From assembly GCF_937871615.1 (NCBI RefSeq), contig NZ_CALMPA010000045.1, positions 62,001 to 126,000 of the forward strand: 64,000 nt of DNA. Reading direction: 5' to 3'. The DNA comes from an uncultured Sphingomonas sp. Lineage in GTDB: Bacteria > Pseudomonadota > Alphaproteobacteria > Sphingomonadales > Sphingomonadaceae. The translations under genes were made by a program, and so were the position numbers. Under the pieces are notes generated by a model that saw nothing but the letters and a program-made list of their open reading frames with translations, searched no databases and was not told the origin of the DNA. Below are positions 41,815 to 50,457 of the stretch, one piece after another (the first letter of the stretch is position 1; the number at the start of each line of letters is the position of its first letter).

Positions 41815-42423
41815 ATGAAGCGCCTGCTCCTTACCATCGCCGCTCTGTTGCTCTCGCTCGGCGCGCTGCCCGCGCACGCCGGAGTCGTCATCACCTTCTG
41901 GAGCCACGAACTGGGCAATCATTTCCCGCACGCCTTCTTCACGCTGCGCGGCACGCCGGATGCAGGCGGCGCTGCGGTCGATCTCAATTACGGCTTCACG
42001 CCGAAATCCATCTCGCCCGCGATCCTGTTCGGGCCGGTCAAGGGCCGGATAGACATCGCCAAGCCGAGCTATATCGAGGGCAGCGACGCGCAATTCTCGC
42101 TGGAACTTAGCGATGCGCAATATGCCGCCATCCTGCGCCTCGTTGATGAATGGGATGAGAAGAAGGGCGACGCCACCTATCTGATGAATACGCGCAATTG
42201 CGTCCATTTCGCGAAGGAAGCCGCGCGCCGCGCCGGCCTTTCGGGGCTGGAGCAACCCGATCTGATGAAGAAGCCGCGATCGTTCCTGAAGGCGATCGCC
42301 GCCGCGAATGCCGGGCGGGTGGCGCTGATCGACCGCCACGGCAAGGAATATCTCCGCTCGCTCGCGCCGCTCGGCGCGCCCGTGCCGGTCATCGCGGCCA
42401 ATGCCCCGGCGAGGGCGCGCTAG
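41815..42423 (+). CDS. Secreted protein with LRAT/permuted papain-like Cys-His arrangement, function unknown
   Basis: About 202 residues with a signal peptide ending ALPAHA (about 22 residues). I do not recognise a named family with certainty. Residues NTRNCVHFAKEAARR (C129) resemble the NCEHF motif of LRAT-type enzymes and other circularly permuted NlpC/P60 proteins, in which the catalytic His comes before the Cys; HAFFTLRG (H39) is a good candidate His. A segment YAAILRLVDEWDEKKGDATY lies between. If so it is a periplasmic thiol hydrolase or acyltransferase acting on lipid or cell-wall peptide. The C-terminal 50 residues have no motif. It stands alone, followed by a hairpin terminator. Confidence 0.6.
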   Translation: MKRLLLTIAALLLSLGALPAHAGVVITFWSHELGNHFPHAFFTLRGTPDAGGAAVDLNYGFTPKSISPAILFGPVKGRIDIAKPSYIEGSDAQFSLELSDAQYAAILRLVDEWDEKKGDATYLMNTRNCVHFAKEAARRAGLSGLEQPDLMKKPRSFLKAIAAANAGRVALIDRHGKEYLRSLAPLGAPVPVIAANAPARAR

Positions 42424-42465
42424 AACGGTTGCCGACCCGATTGCATCGGACAACCGTTCTATTTT
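42422..42465 (+). terminator. Hairpin with T-rich tail after the LRAT-like gene
   Basis: AGAACGGTTG (42422-42431) pairs with CAACCGTTCT (42451-42460); inside the loop CCGA and TCGG can pair. ATTTT follows. It probably ends the LRAT-like transcript. The long loop also makes it a possible copy of a dispersed palindromic element, like the repeat just after it. Confidence 0.55.
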
Positions 42466-42477
42466 CCTTTGTTTGCT

Positions 42478-42521
42478 GCGATTTCCGAGCCGGCAGGTGA
42501 TTCCACCTGCCTCGAAATCGC
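42478..42521. repeat. Dispersed palindromic repeat, copy A
   Basis: GCGATTTC (42478-42485) pairs with GAAATCGC (42514-42521), and inside it GGCAGGTG (42492-42499) pairs with CACCTGCC (42504-42511) around ATTC. The sequence aligns base for base with copy B at 51064-51106, with matching changes on both sides of the stem. It lies in the space before the DUF4893 gene's stop. Confidence 0.65.
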
Positions 42522-42522
42522 G

Positions 42523-43218
42523 CTAAGGCACCGAAGCGATCTCGATCACTTCGATCGTCGCGTCGAAATGCGGGCTGGGGACGATCAGTCGCCACCGCTT
42601 GTCCCCGACGCGATCGAGATAGGCGATCATATCCCGTTTCGCGTCGAGTCCATATTCCAACGGGCGGCGCTCATCGCCCAGTTCCAGCGTGCCGAGAAAA
42701 ATGCCGCGCCCCGGCGGACCGGCAAAGAAACGACCGATCGGGCGCTGGATGCCGTCGTTCACCACGAACCAGCTTTCGCCACCGTCTTTCCCGACAGTGC
42801 AGTTCGCTGGCGGCAAGGTGACGAAATTCTTGTTATCCTTGGCCTTCGCCCCCAGCTTGATGATCCGGCAGCGATAATCGCCGGCGGGAGGAATCGGGCG
42901 ATCGAGCGCGAGGTCCGGATTGAATAACGCCTCGTCACGCGCAATCTCGTCCGCGCCGCCCGCGGCCTTCGCCTTCGCCAGCGCCTCCACCCACAAGGTG
43001 CGCCAGTTGCGCAGCCGCGCGCGATCGTTCTGCGTCGCGACGTGGCGCCAGGCCGCCTCCACGCCCGCGCATGACGACGAAGCCGATCGTTCGGGCAGCT
43101 TGCGATCGGGCACCACGCCTTCGGCGGCGGCGCTTGCCTGCGGCGCGGCTTGGGGCGCCGCGGCGGCACCGGCCTGACACGCCGCAACCGCGGCGGTGAG
43201 CGCGATCAGCAAGCCCAT
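42523..43218 (-). CDS. DUF4893-type lipoprotein
   Basis: A 231-residue predicted lipoprotein (lipobox AVAAC, then an Ala/Gln-rich linker). DRARLRNWRTLWVEAL near the middle matches the DUF4893 domain of alphaproteobacteria; the function of this domain is not known. GDYRCRIIKLG and NCTVGKD give two Cys residues that could form a disulphide. AGGA precedes the ATG. It is 34 bases after bdhA on the same strand, so it may be the third gene of the patatin-bdhA operon. The N-terminal extension seen in frame before the ATG is not protein-like. Confidence 0.75.
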   Translation of the reverse strand: MGLLIALTAAVAACQAGAAAAPQAAPQASAAAEGVVPDRKLPERSASSSCAGVEAAWRHVATQNDRARLRNWRTLWVEALAKAKAAGGADEIARDEALFNPDLALDRPIPPAGDYRCRIIKLGAKAKDNKNFVTLPPANCTVGKDGGESWFVVNDGIQRPIGRFFAGPPGRGIFLGTLELGDERRPLEYGLDAKRDMIAYLDRVGDKRWRLIVPSPHFDATIEVIEIASVP

Positions 43219-43252
43219 TCCTGCCCTTTCCTCATGGCTTCGCCATCCATTT

Positions 43253-44038
43253 TCAGGCCGCCGTCCATCCGCCATCCATCGACAGATTGGCGCCGGTGAT
43301 CTGCGCCGCCTCGTCACGGCACAGGAACAGCACGAAAGCGGCGACCTGCTCGGGTGTGACGAATTGCTTGGTCGGCTGGGCGGCGAGCAGCACGTCGTTC
43401 ACCACCTGCTCGCGCGTCAGCCCGCGCGCCTTCATCGTATCGGGGATCTGGTTTTCGACCAGCGGCGTCCAGACATAGCCCGGCGAGATGCAGTTGACGG
43501 TGATTCCGCTGGTCGCGGTTTCCAGCGCCACCGTCTTGGTCAGCCCGTCGACGCCGTGCTTAGCCGCGACATAGGCGGATTTGTTGGGGCTGGCGACCTT
43601 GCTGTGCGCCGAGGCGGTGGAGATGATCCGCCCCCATTTCTTCTCGCGCATCAGCGGCACCGCCGCGCGCATCATGTGGAACGCGCTGGTCAGGTTGATC
43701 GCGATGATCGCATCCCATTTGTCGATCGGAAACTGATCGACCGGCGCGACATGCTGGATGCCGGCGTTGTTGACGATGATGTCCGGCCCGCCCAGTTCGT
43801 CATGCGCGCGCTTTATCATCGCCGCGATCTGTTCGGGCTTTGTCATGTCCGCCGCGTCATACAGCGCCTGCGCGCCGCTCAGCGCCGCCAGCCCGGCGCG
43901 TTCCTGCTCGATCGCGGCAGCGTCGCCGAAACCGTTAATCACCACCGCCGCGCCCTCCGCCGCCAGCGCCTTCGCGATGGCGAGGCCAATGCCGGAGGTC
44001 GATCCGGTGACGACCGCGCTCTTGCCTTTCAGAAACAT
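43253..44038 (-). CDS. bdhA: 3-Hydroxybutyrate dehydrogenase
   Basis: A 261-residue short-chain dehydrogenase that oxidises D-3-hydroxybutyrate to acetoacetate with NAD. GSTSGIGLAIA is the NAD loop, NNAGIQHVAPV the strand-4 motif, and the catalytic Ser-Tyr-Lys are in ASAHSKVASPNKSAYVAAKH (YVAAK). SPGYVWTPLVENQI is typical of BdhA rather than other SDRs. It sits 8 bases after a patatin-like lipase gene, a pairing consistent with breakdown of stored polyhydroxybutyrate, which releases 3-hydroxybutyrate. Confidence 0.92.
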   Translation of the reverse strand: MFLKGKSAVVTGSTSGIGLAIAKALAAEGAAVVINGFGDAAAIEQERAGLAALSGAQALYDAADMTKPEQIAAMIKRAHDELGGPDIIVNNAGIQHVAPVDQFPIDKWDAIIAINLTSAFHMMRAAVPLMREKKWGRIISTASAHSKVASPNKSAYVAAKHGVDGLTKTVALETATSGITVNCISPGYVWTPLVENQIPDTMKARGLTREQVVNDVLLAAQPTKQFVTPEQVAAFVLFLCRDEAAQITGANLSMDGGWTAA

Positions 44039-44046
44039 ATCTACTC

Positions 44047-45180
44047 CTATCTCGCCAGATCGAAGGCCGCCGTGCGACCAGTAAGGACATTCTCCGCGAC
44101 CAGTTCGGCATTGGCCATCGTCGCCTCCACTGCCTGATGGCCCGCCGCCCAATGCTCGCGCATGGTGCGCGTGGAAAATTCGAAATCGCGCGCGCCGCCC
44201 TCCCACGCGTTCGCGCGATAGATCAGATGAACGAGGCTGACCGGCTGCTCCGCCGCCATCGCCGCCAGTGCCTCAACCTCCCGGTCGCCGCGCAGTTCCT
44301 CCGGCAATTTGGCGAGGACGCGGCGGACCAGCTCGCGCTCCTTTCGCAGCTTCATCAACTGATCGGTCACTTGCCGGGTGCGGCTGGAAAAGCTGATCTC
44401 CTTCGCGCGCGCCGCCACATCCATGATCGTGCGCGGGCGCTTGTCCGCGGCTGAAAACAGATCGACCTGAAAAACGATCAGTCCCTTATGCTGGTTGTCG
44501 AGCACATGCTGGAGCGGCGTATTCGATACCAGGCCGCCATCCCAATACCAGCGGCCGTCGATCTCCACCGGCGGCAGCCCCGGCGGCAACGCGCCGGATG
44601 CCATCACATGCCGCGCGTCGATCCGCTCCTCGCGCGTGTCGAAATAGCGGAAATTGCCGCTCTCCACATCGACCGCGCCGACGGAAAGCCGCACTGGCCC
44701 CTCGTTCAGCAGATCCCAGTCGATCAATCCGTCCAGCGTTTTCGCAAGCGGCGCCGAATCGTAGAAGCTCAGCGCCTCGGGCGTTCCCGGCACCGCCATG
44801 AACGGCGGCATGAAGCGCGGGCTGAAGAAGCCCGGCACCCCGGCCATGGCGACGAACCCGGCGGACCATTCATGGACGAATTCGCGCACCATATCGTCGG
44901 GCAGGATCGGGAAGCTGGGCAGCCAGCTCGTCGCCTGATCCCAGAACTGACGCAGCCGCTCCACCCGCCGCGCCGGCGGGTTTCCCGCGACGATCGCGGC
45001 ATTGACCGCGCCGATCGAAATGCCCGCCACCCAATCCGGCTCGATCTGGGCGACGGAAAGCGCCTCGATCACCCCGGCCTGATAGCTGCCGAGCGCGCCG
45101 CCGCCCTGCAACACCAGCGCCACCGTATCGGGCAACGGCAATGCCCGCGCGCGGCGCCGGCTAGGTTCGACATCGGCCAT
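44047..45180 (-). CDS. Patatin-like phospholipase (C-terminal DUF3734)
   Basis: A 377-residue patatin. LVLQGGGALGSYQAG is the oxyanion loop, GISIGAVNA holds the nucleophile S55, and WYWDGGLVSNTPL the catalytic Asp, the patatin Ser-Asp dyad. The C-terminal 100 residues (KELVRRVLAKLP region, LVHLIYRANAWEGG) match the DUF3734 domain that accompanies such proteins. It lies 8 bases before bdhA and probably helps release or turn over lipid or polyester-derived hydroxybutyrate. No signal peptide. It diverges from a zinc metallopeptidase gene. Confidence 0.9.
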   Translation of the reverse strand: MADVEPSRRRARALPLPDTVALVLQGGGALGSYQAGVIEALSVAQIEPDWVAGISIGAVNAAIVAGNPPARRVERLRQFWDQATSWLPSFPILPDDMVREFVHEWSAGFVAMAGVPGFFSPRFMPPFMAVPGTPEALSFYDSAPLAKTLDGLIDWDLLNEGPVRLSVGAVDVESGNFRYFDTREERIDARHVMASGALPPGLPPVEIDGRWYWDGGLVSNTPLQHVLDNQHKGLIVFQVDLFSAADKRPRTIMDVAARAKEISFSSRTRQVTDQLMKLRKERELVRRVLAKLPEELRGDREVEALAAMAAEQPVSLVHLIYRANAWEGGARDFEFSTRTMREHWAAGHQAVEATMANAELVAENVLTGRTAAFDLAR

Positions 45181-45290
45181 GGCACGTTCCTGCACGGGCC
45201 GGCGCCCGCGATCAAGCGCGGCACTTGCAACCGCCCCGCCGCTTCGCGCATTCATGCCGGCGCGACGGTGGCGGCTGAGGGGATAGCGCG

Positions 45291-46202
45291 ATGCGGCTCG
45301 ACGATTTCGATCCGAACATCAATGTCGAGGATCAGCGCGGCCAGAGCTTTGGCGGCGGCGGCGGAGGCGGCGGATTGATCTTCAGCCTGTTGCCGCTGAT
45401 CGGCAGCCGGTTCGGCTGCGGCGGGATCGCTATCGCGCTGTTGTTGCTCGCGATATTCGGCGGGTTCGGCAATCTTGGGAACATGCTCGGCAGCGGGGTC
45501 GGCAATACCCCGCAGATTGGGACCGGCACGCACACGTCCGGCGCGGGCGGGGCAAGCGGCGCCTGCTCGGTCGATCAGTCGAGCCGCGCCGCCTGCAATG
45601 CGTTCAGCTCCGCCGACAAGACCTGGGCCGCGCTGTTCGCCCGATCGAACGAGCGTTTCACGCAGCCCAAGCTCGTCTTCTATTCCGGGCAGGGCCGCTC
45701 GGGCTGCGGCGCGGCGCAATCGGCGATGGGGCCGTTCTATTGCCCGACCGATCAGGGCATCTATCTCGATACCAGCTTCTTCCAGGAATTGCAGGATCGC
45801 TTCCACGCGGCGGGGGATTTCGCGCAGGATTATGTGATCGCCCACGAATTCGGCCATCATATCCAGACGTTGCTCGGCACCTCCGAACAGGTGCGCCGCC
45901 AGCAGGCGCGAATGAGCGACGTTGACGCGAACCGCCTTTCGGTCAGGCTGGAGCTTCAGGCCGATTGCTATGCCGGGGTCTGGGCCGCGCAGAACCGCGA
46001 CCGGCTCGAACCCGGCGACGTGCAGGAAGGGATGACCGCCGCGCAGGCGATCGGCGACGATACGCTCCAGAAGGAAGCGCAAGGCCGCGTGATGCCCGAC
46101 AGCTTCACCCATGGCACCTCCGCCCAGCGGCAGGCGTGGCTCAAGCGCGGGCTGAACAGCGGCGACCCCGCGCAATGCGACACCTTCTCGGGCGCGATCT
46201 GA
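45291..46202 (+). CDS. Neutral zinc metallopeptidase (YpfJ-like)
   Basis: A 303-residue membrane-anchored protein. After a Gly-rich N-terminus (SFGGGGGGGG) comes one membrane helix (residues 45-65), then an external metallopeptidase domain with the zinc motif HEFGHH (H185, E186, H189) and downstream glutamates in RLELQADCYAG. It belongs to the widespread 'putative neutral zinc metallopeptidase' family of unknown substrate. Four Cys residues in the domain (positions about 96-145) may form disulphides. The family is often a single gene, as here. Confidence 0.9.
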   Translation: MRLDDFDPNINVEDQRGQSFGGGGGGGGLIFSLLPLIGSRFGCGGIAIALLLLAIFGGFGNLGNMLGSGVGNTPQIGTGTHTSGAGGASGACSVDQSSRAACNAFSSADKTWAALFARSNERFTQPKLVFYSGQGRSGCGAAQSAMGPFYCPTDQGIYLDTSFFQELQDRFHAAGDFAQDYVIAHEFGHHIQTLLGTSEQVRRQQARMSDVDANRLSVRLELQADCYAGVWAAQNRDRLEPGDVQEGMTAAQAIGDDTLQKEAQGRVMPDSFTHGTSAQRQAWLKRGLNSGDPAQCDTFSGAI

Positions 46203-46330
46203 GATCGGGCCGCATCGCGCCGGCCCCGACCGGCGGGGCTGCAAAAATTTACCCTCGGGTTGACATCGCCCCGTCGCGCCCGATGCTGCCCGGAAACCCG
46301 AAAGCGGCGTCTTCAATGGGGAGATCGGCA

Positions 46331-47278
46331 ATGCGGATCAGAAGCTGGGCGGTCTGGGCGTTGAGCGCCGCCGCTTTGGGTATATCGCCGGGCAACGCCG
46401 TCGCCTGGTCTAACCAGGGGCATATGGTAACCGGCGCCATCGCCCATGACGATCTGGCCGCCGCCAATCCCGCGCTGATCGCGACGATCGTGGAGATGAT
46501 GACGCATCATCCCGACAAGGCGCGGTTCGAACGCGCACTAGCGGGTTATTCGGGCGCGGCGCGCGACCGTCGCCTGTTCGAGATGATGGCGCGCTGGCCG
46601 GATGACGCGCGCGACGGGCCATACGATCATCCCGGCTGGCATTACTGGCTACGGCTGATCCCGTCCCGAACCGATCCGGCGAACGTGCCCCCTGCGATGC
46701 TGGGGATGACCACCGGCGAAGCGGCAGAGGCCTATCGGCTCAATCTCGCGACCGTGCGCGATCCTTATGCGCCGGCGGCGGATCGCGCGGTTTCGCTGTG
46801 CTGGCTGTTCCATCTTGCCGGAGACATCCAGCAGCCGCTTCATGCCGGGCACCTGATTTCAGGCCGTTTTCCGCTGAGCGATCGCGCGGGAACCAACGAT
46901 TTCGTGCGCCCGGCAAGCGGCAGGGACGCAACGACCCTCCATGCCTATTGGGATAATGTCATCGGCGGAGACAACGAGAACGACGCGAATGTCGAGGCGG
47001 TGCGCATCCGGCTCGAACAGGCATGGCCGCGATCGGCGCTCAAGGAGTTGAGCGGGAAGGCCGATCCCGAAGCGTTCCGGACATGGGCTGATGAAAGCTA
47101 CGAACTGGCCCGCACGGTCGCCTATGTGAACGGATCGTTCGAGGGAGCGACGACGGCGGCGGCGGCGCGCCCGGTCCCGGCGGAATATGCGGCGGCGCGC
47201 CAGAGCGTCGGCGAGCGCCGCGTTGCGCTGGGCGGGCATCGTATCGCCGATGCGCTCCGCGCCGCGCTGGCGAATTGA
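46331..47278 (+). CDS. Secreted S1/P1-type nuclease
   Basis: A 315-residue secreted zinc nuclease/phosphodiesterase. The signal peptide ends GNAVA, so the mature protein starts at Trp26 (WSNQGHMVTG), and in this family that terminal Trp nitrogen is a zinc ligand. HLAGDIQQPLHAGH, TLHAYWDNVI and HHPDKARF hold the remaining zinc ligands. These enzymes degrade single-stranded DNA and RNA and remove 3'-phosphates, useful for phosphate scavenging. GGGAG lies 8 bases before the ATG. A candidate -35 TTGACA is at 46260-46265. It converges with an SMR efflux gene. Confidence 0.9.
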   Translation: MRIRSWAVWALSAAALGISPGNAVAWSNQGHMVTGAIAHDDLAAANPALIATIVEMMTHHPDKARFERALAGYSGAARDRRLFEMMARWPDDARDGPYDHPGWHYWLRLIPSRTDPANVPPAMLGMTTGEAAEAYRLNLATVRDPYAPAADRAVSLCWLFHLAGDIQQPLHAGHLISGRFPLSDRAGTNDFVRPASGRDATTLHAYWDNVIGGDNENDANVEAVRIRLEQAWPRSALKELSGKADPEAFRTWADESYELARTVAYVNGSFEGATTAAAARPVPAEYAAARQSVGERRVALGGHRIADALRAALAN

Positions 47279-47288
47279 CCCGCGACGT

Positions 47289-47618
47289 TCAGTGGCTGAC
47301 GGTCTTCGAAAACAGGTTCAGCACGATCACCCCGGCGACGATCAGCGCCATTCCCACCAGCGCCGGGGAATCGAGCCGCTGCCCCTGAAACAGCCAGGCG
47401 ACCGCCGCGATCAGCACCACGCCGACACCTGACCAGATGGCATAGGCAACCCCCGTCGGCATCGCCCGCAAGGTCAGCGACAGGAAGAAGAACGCAAGCG
47501 CATAGCCCGCCACGGTGATGGCGGTCGGCCAGAGCCGGGTGAACCCCGCCGTCTGCTTGAGGAAGGAGGTCGCCGTCACCTCCGCGACGATCGCCAGCGC
47601 GAGATACAGATAGCTCAT
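47289..47618 (-). CDS. Small multidrug resistance (SMR) family transporter
   Basis: A 109-residue inner-membrane protein with four membrane helices. E13 in AIVAEVTATSFLK is the charge that binds both proton and cationic substrate in EmrE-like pumps. GVAYAIWSGVGVVLIA is the conserved helix-3 signature. SMR proteins export quaternary ammonium compounds or guanidinium; which group this belongs to is not settled by motifs seen here, though WSGVGVV favours the EmrE-like subtype. It probably works as a dual-topology homodimer. It converges with the S1/P1 nuclease gene. Confidence 0.93.
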   Translation of the reverse strand: MSYLYLALAIVAEVTATSFLKQTAGFTRLWPTAITVAGYALAFFFLSLTLRAMPTGVAYAIWSGVGVVLIAAVAWLFQGQRLDSPALVGMALIVAGVIVLNLFSKTVSH

Positions 47619-47681
47619 CGCCGTGCGATAGGTCGCGGATGCGATCGGGGCAACGCTCCCTTCCCCCCATGCGCCGCAGCC

Positions 47682-49481
47682 TCAAGCCGCGCGGAACATC
47701 TCCGGCGGCAATGCCATCACCGCGTCCGCTCCGCCCTCGATCTGGCGGCGCAGCGAGCCGGCCTCGGGCAGCATCCGCTCCGCGAAGAAGCGCGCGGTGA
47801 CAAGCTTCGCGTCAAGGAATGCGGCATCGCCCTCACCCGCCGCCTTCAGCCTGGCGGCGGCGCTCGCCATACGCAGCCACATCAGGCCGACCGCGACCAG
47901 CCCGGTGAGGTGCATATAGGGCACCGCGCCCGCGCCGATGTTGTTCGGATTGGAAAGATTGCCCATGAACCACATCGTCGCCGCCTGCATCTCGCCCAGC
48001 GCCTTTTCCAGCCGGCTGGCGAGATCGGCGGTTGCCGGATTGCCCTTGGCCGCCGCGCATTCGCCCGCGACCAGCGCGAAGAACGCCTGCACCGCGCGAC
48101 CGCCGTTCATCGCCAACTTGCGCCCCACGAGATCCATCGCCTGCACGCCGTTGGTGCCTTCGTAGATCATCGCGATCCGCGCATCGCGGACATATTGCTC
48201 CATCCCCCATTCCTGGATGTAGCCGTGCCCGCCATAGACCTGCTGCGCGTTGGTGGCGATCTCATAGCCCTTGTCGGTGCCGACGCCCTTGATGACCGGG
48301 GTGAGCAGCCCGATCAGATCGGCGGCGGACTGGCGTTCCTCCTCGCTCGCCGCCTTTTCCTCCAGATCGACCAGCAACCCGCCCCACAGGCAGAGCGCGC
48401 GCAGCCCTTCGAGCCACGCCTTGCCGTGCATCAGCATCCGGCGCACATCGGGATGGACGAACAGCGGATCGGCCTTTTCGGCTGGCTCCGCCGCCCCGGT
48501 AAGCGCGCGTCCCTGCCGGCGATCACCGGCATAGATCACCGCGTTCTGATAGGCCGTTTCGCCCACCGCGAGGCCCTGAAGCCCCACGCCGAGGCGCGCG
48601 GCGTTCATCATGATGAACATCGCGGCAAGGCCCTTCATCTCCTCGCCGACCAGCCATCCCTTCGCGCCATCATAGTTCATCACGCAGGTGGCGTTGGCGT
48701 GGATGCCCATCTTGTGTTCGATCGAGCCGCACGACACCGCATTACGCGCGCCCAGCGAGCCATCGTCCTGCACGATGAACTTGGGCACCACGAACAGCGA
48801 AATACCCTTCGAACTGTCCGGCGCGCCCGGCGTCTTGGCGAGCACGAGGTGGATGATATTGTCGGTGAGATCATGCTCACCGGCGGAGATGAATATCTTG
48901 GTGCCGGTGATGCTGTACGATCCGTCCGCCTGCGGCTCCGCCTTGGTCTTGATGAGGCCCAGATCGGTGCCGCATTGCGGCTCGGTCAGGTTCATCGTAC
49001 CGCCCCACTGGCCGGATACCATCTTGGGCAGATAGGTCCGCTGCTGCTCGGGCGAGCCTTTTACCAGCAATGCCGCGATCGCCCCGTGCGCCAGCCCCGG
49101 ATACATGGCGAAGGCCATGTTCGACGAAATCATATATTCCTGAAACGCCGTGGAGATGACGTGCGGCATATTCTGTCCGCCGAACTCCTCCGGCGCGGAA
49201 AGCGTGCCCCAGCCCGATTCCACGAATTTGGCATAGGCTTCCTTCACCCCCCTGGGCGTCGTCACGGATCCGTCGGCATGGCGGGTGCATCCTTCCTGAT
49301 CGCCCGACTGGTTGATCGGGAACAGCACCTCGGCAACGAAACGGCCGCCTTCCTCAAGCACGGCATCGACCATGTCGGGCGTCGCCGCGGCGAAGCCGGG
49401 AAGGTTCGTGTAACCGTTGAGCTTCACGACGTGATCGAGCACGAAGCGCGTGTCGCGCACGGGGGGCGTATATTGCGGCAT
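47682..49481 (-). CDS. Acyl-CoA dehydrogenase (DmdC/AcdA-like, extended C-terminus)
   Basis: A 599-residue flavoenzyme, longer than the usual ~380-residue dehydrogenases because of an extra C-terminal helical domain. NLTEPQCGTDLGLIKT and ITGTKIFISAGEHDL bind FAD and substrate; MIYEGTNGVQAMDLVGRK contains the catalytic Glu. It is the type seen in DmdC and related long-form enzymes, acting on short or branched acyl-CoAs. The MerR gene is three bases upstream on the same strand, and AAGGAAG precedes the ATG. Together they form an operon probably induced by its own substrate. Confidence 0.92.
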   Translation of the reverse strand: MPQYTPPVRDTRFVLDHVVKLNGYTNLPGFAAATPDMVDAVLEEGGRFVAEVLFPINQSGDQEGCTRHADGSVTTPRGVKEAYAKFVESGWGTLSAPEEFGGQNMPHVISTAFQEYMISSNMAFAMYPGLAHGAIAALLVKGSPEQQRTYLPKMVSGQWGGTMNLTEPQCGTDLGLIKTKAEPQADGSYSITGTKIFISAGEHDLTDNIIHLVLAKTPGAPDSSKGISLFVVPKFIVQDDGSLGARNAVSCGSIEHKMGIHANATCVMNYDGAKGWLVGEEMKGLAAMFIMMNAARLGVGLQGLAVGETAYQNAVIYAGDRRQGRALTGAAEPAEKADPLFVHPDVRRMLMHGKAWLEGLRALCLWGGLLVDLEEKAASEEERQSAADLIGLLTPVIKGVGTDKGYEIATNAQQVYGGHGYIQEWGMEQYVRDARIAMIYEGTNGVQAMDLVGRKLAMNGGRAVQAFFALVAGECAAAKGNPATADLASRLEKALGEMQAATMWFMGNLSNPNNIGAGAVPYMHLTGLVAVGLMWLRMASAAARLKAAGEGDAAFLDAKLVTARFFAERMLPEAGSLRRQIEGGADAVMALPPEMFRAA

Positions 49482-49484
49482 GGT

Positions 49485-49904
49485 TCAGGCTTCCTTGGTT
49501 GCGCTGGTTTCGAGCAGGACGACGAATTCGCCCAGTTCCTCGATCGCGGCGTCGATGTCTTTCTTCTGCGCGTCGAGCGCGGCGATGCGCGCGCGGCATC
49601 GCGCGATGGTGACGGCGCGCTGGGTATTCCGGCCATCGCCGATATCGTAAAGGTCGATCATCTCGCGTATCTCAGCGAGACTGAACCCCACGCGCTTGCC
49701 ACGCAATATCCACGCCAGCCGCGCGCGATCGCGCTGCGTATAGATGCGGGCGGTGCCGCGCCGCTCGGGCGCGATCAGCCCCTCGTCCTCATAAAAGCGC
49801 AACGCGCGCGCGGTGACGCCGAATTCGGCAGCCAGATCGGTGATCGTGAAGCTGGTGCGATCGGGAAGCGACGGTATCGGGGCGTAGGCGGCGACGCTCG
49901 ACAT
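49485..49904 (-). CDS. MerR-family transcriptional regulator (LiuR-like)
   Basis: A 139-residue regulator. The winged helix-turn-helix (about residues 20-75) contains FTITDLAAEFGVTARALRFYED, quoted in part, EGLIAPERRGTARIY and RDRARLAWILRGKRVGFSLAEI. A C-terminal coiled coil (residues 95-130) makes the dimer. There is only one Cys, so it is not a metal sensor. MerR proteins next to acyl-CoA dehydrogenase genes usually regulate branched-chain amino acid or fatty acid breakdown (LiuR type). It is the first gene of the operon. Confidence 0.9.
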   Translation of the reverse strand: MSSVAAYAPIPSLPDRTSFTITDLAAEFGVTARALRFYEDEGLIAPERRGTARIYTQRDRARLAWILRGKRVGFSLAEIREMIDLYDIGDGRNTQRAVTIARCRARIAALDAQKKDIDAAIEELGEFVVLLETSATKEA

Positions 49905-49950
49905 GATGGAAAACCTATCGCCACCTTACGTTAACGTCAACTGCGTGATC

Positions 49951-50457
49951 TTACCCGCACAAAGGCTTTCCGTCCGGCCCGCGCAGCGTGGCCGCTTCGG
50001 ATTCCGCCTCGCTCAGCCGCCCGGCGACAAGCGCGCTCAGCGACGCGCGGCCAGTGCACAGGCTGTCGCAGCCTTCCGGCAACACCGGTGGAAAGACCAG
50101 TCTGGCCCCGTCAAACCGCGCCTCGAACCGGCAGGTGCCGCCAAAGCTGATCGCGAGCTTGCCCAGCCCGCGCGCCGTGCCGCGCGCCACACAGCCGTGA
50201 CCCTCGCCATAATCCACGCTCGCGCCGATCCGGTATCCGCCGCCCGCGCGCAGAATGCAGACGCGATCGCTTGCCGAACTATAGGCACCGGCGGGATCGA
50301 GCCGCCCCGGATCGGCCACTACACCCGCCGCTATTGCGGCACGTTCCAGTTGCGCACCCGCGCCGGTCGATTGCGCGCCCGGCTCATGCGAGGCGCGGCC
50401 ACATCCCGCCAGCGCCGCGATCAACGCGAGCGACACGGCAACAGCGGCTCGCGTCAA
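49951..50457 (-). CDS. Predicted lipoprotein, function unknown
   Basis: A 168-residue protein I do not recognise. It has a lipoprotein signal (AALAGCGRA) and then a Cys-rich body: [31 protein letters not shown] and [12 protein letters not shown] hold six Cys that could pair in the periplasm. It ends [10 protein letters not shown] place the start at a TTG (50455-50457) because it overlaps the hisI stop as TTGA; this makes it translationally coupled to hisI. Nothing in the sequence suggests a histidine-pathway role. Confidence 0.7.
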   Translation of the reverse strand: MTRAAVAVSLALIAALAGCGRASHEPGAQSTGAGAQLERAAIAAGVVADPGRLDPAGAYSSASDRVCILRAGGGYRIGASVDYGEGHGCVARGTARGLGKLAISFGGTCRFEARFDGARLVFPPVLPEGCDSLCTGRASLSALVAGRLSEAESEAATLRGPDGKPLCG

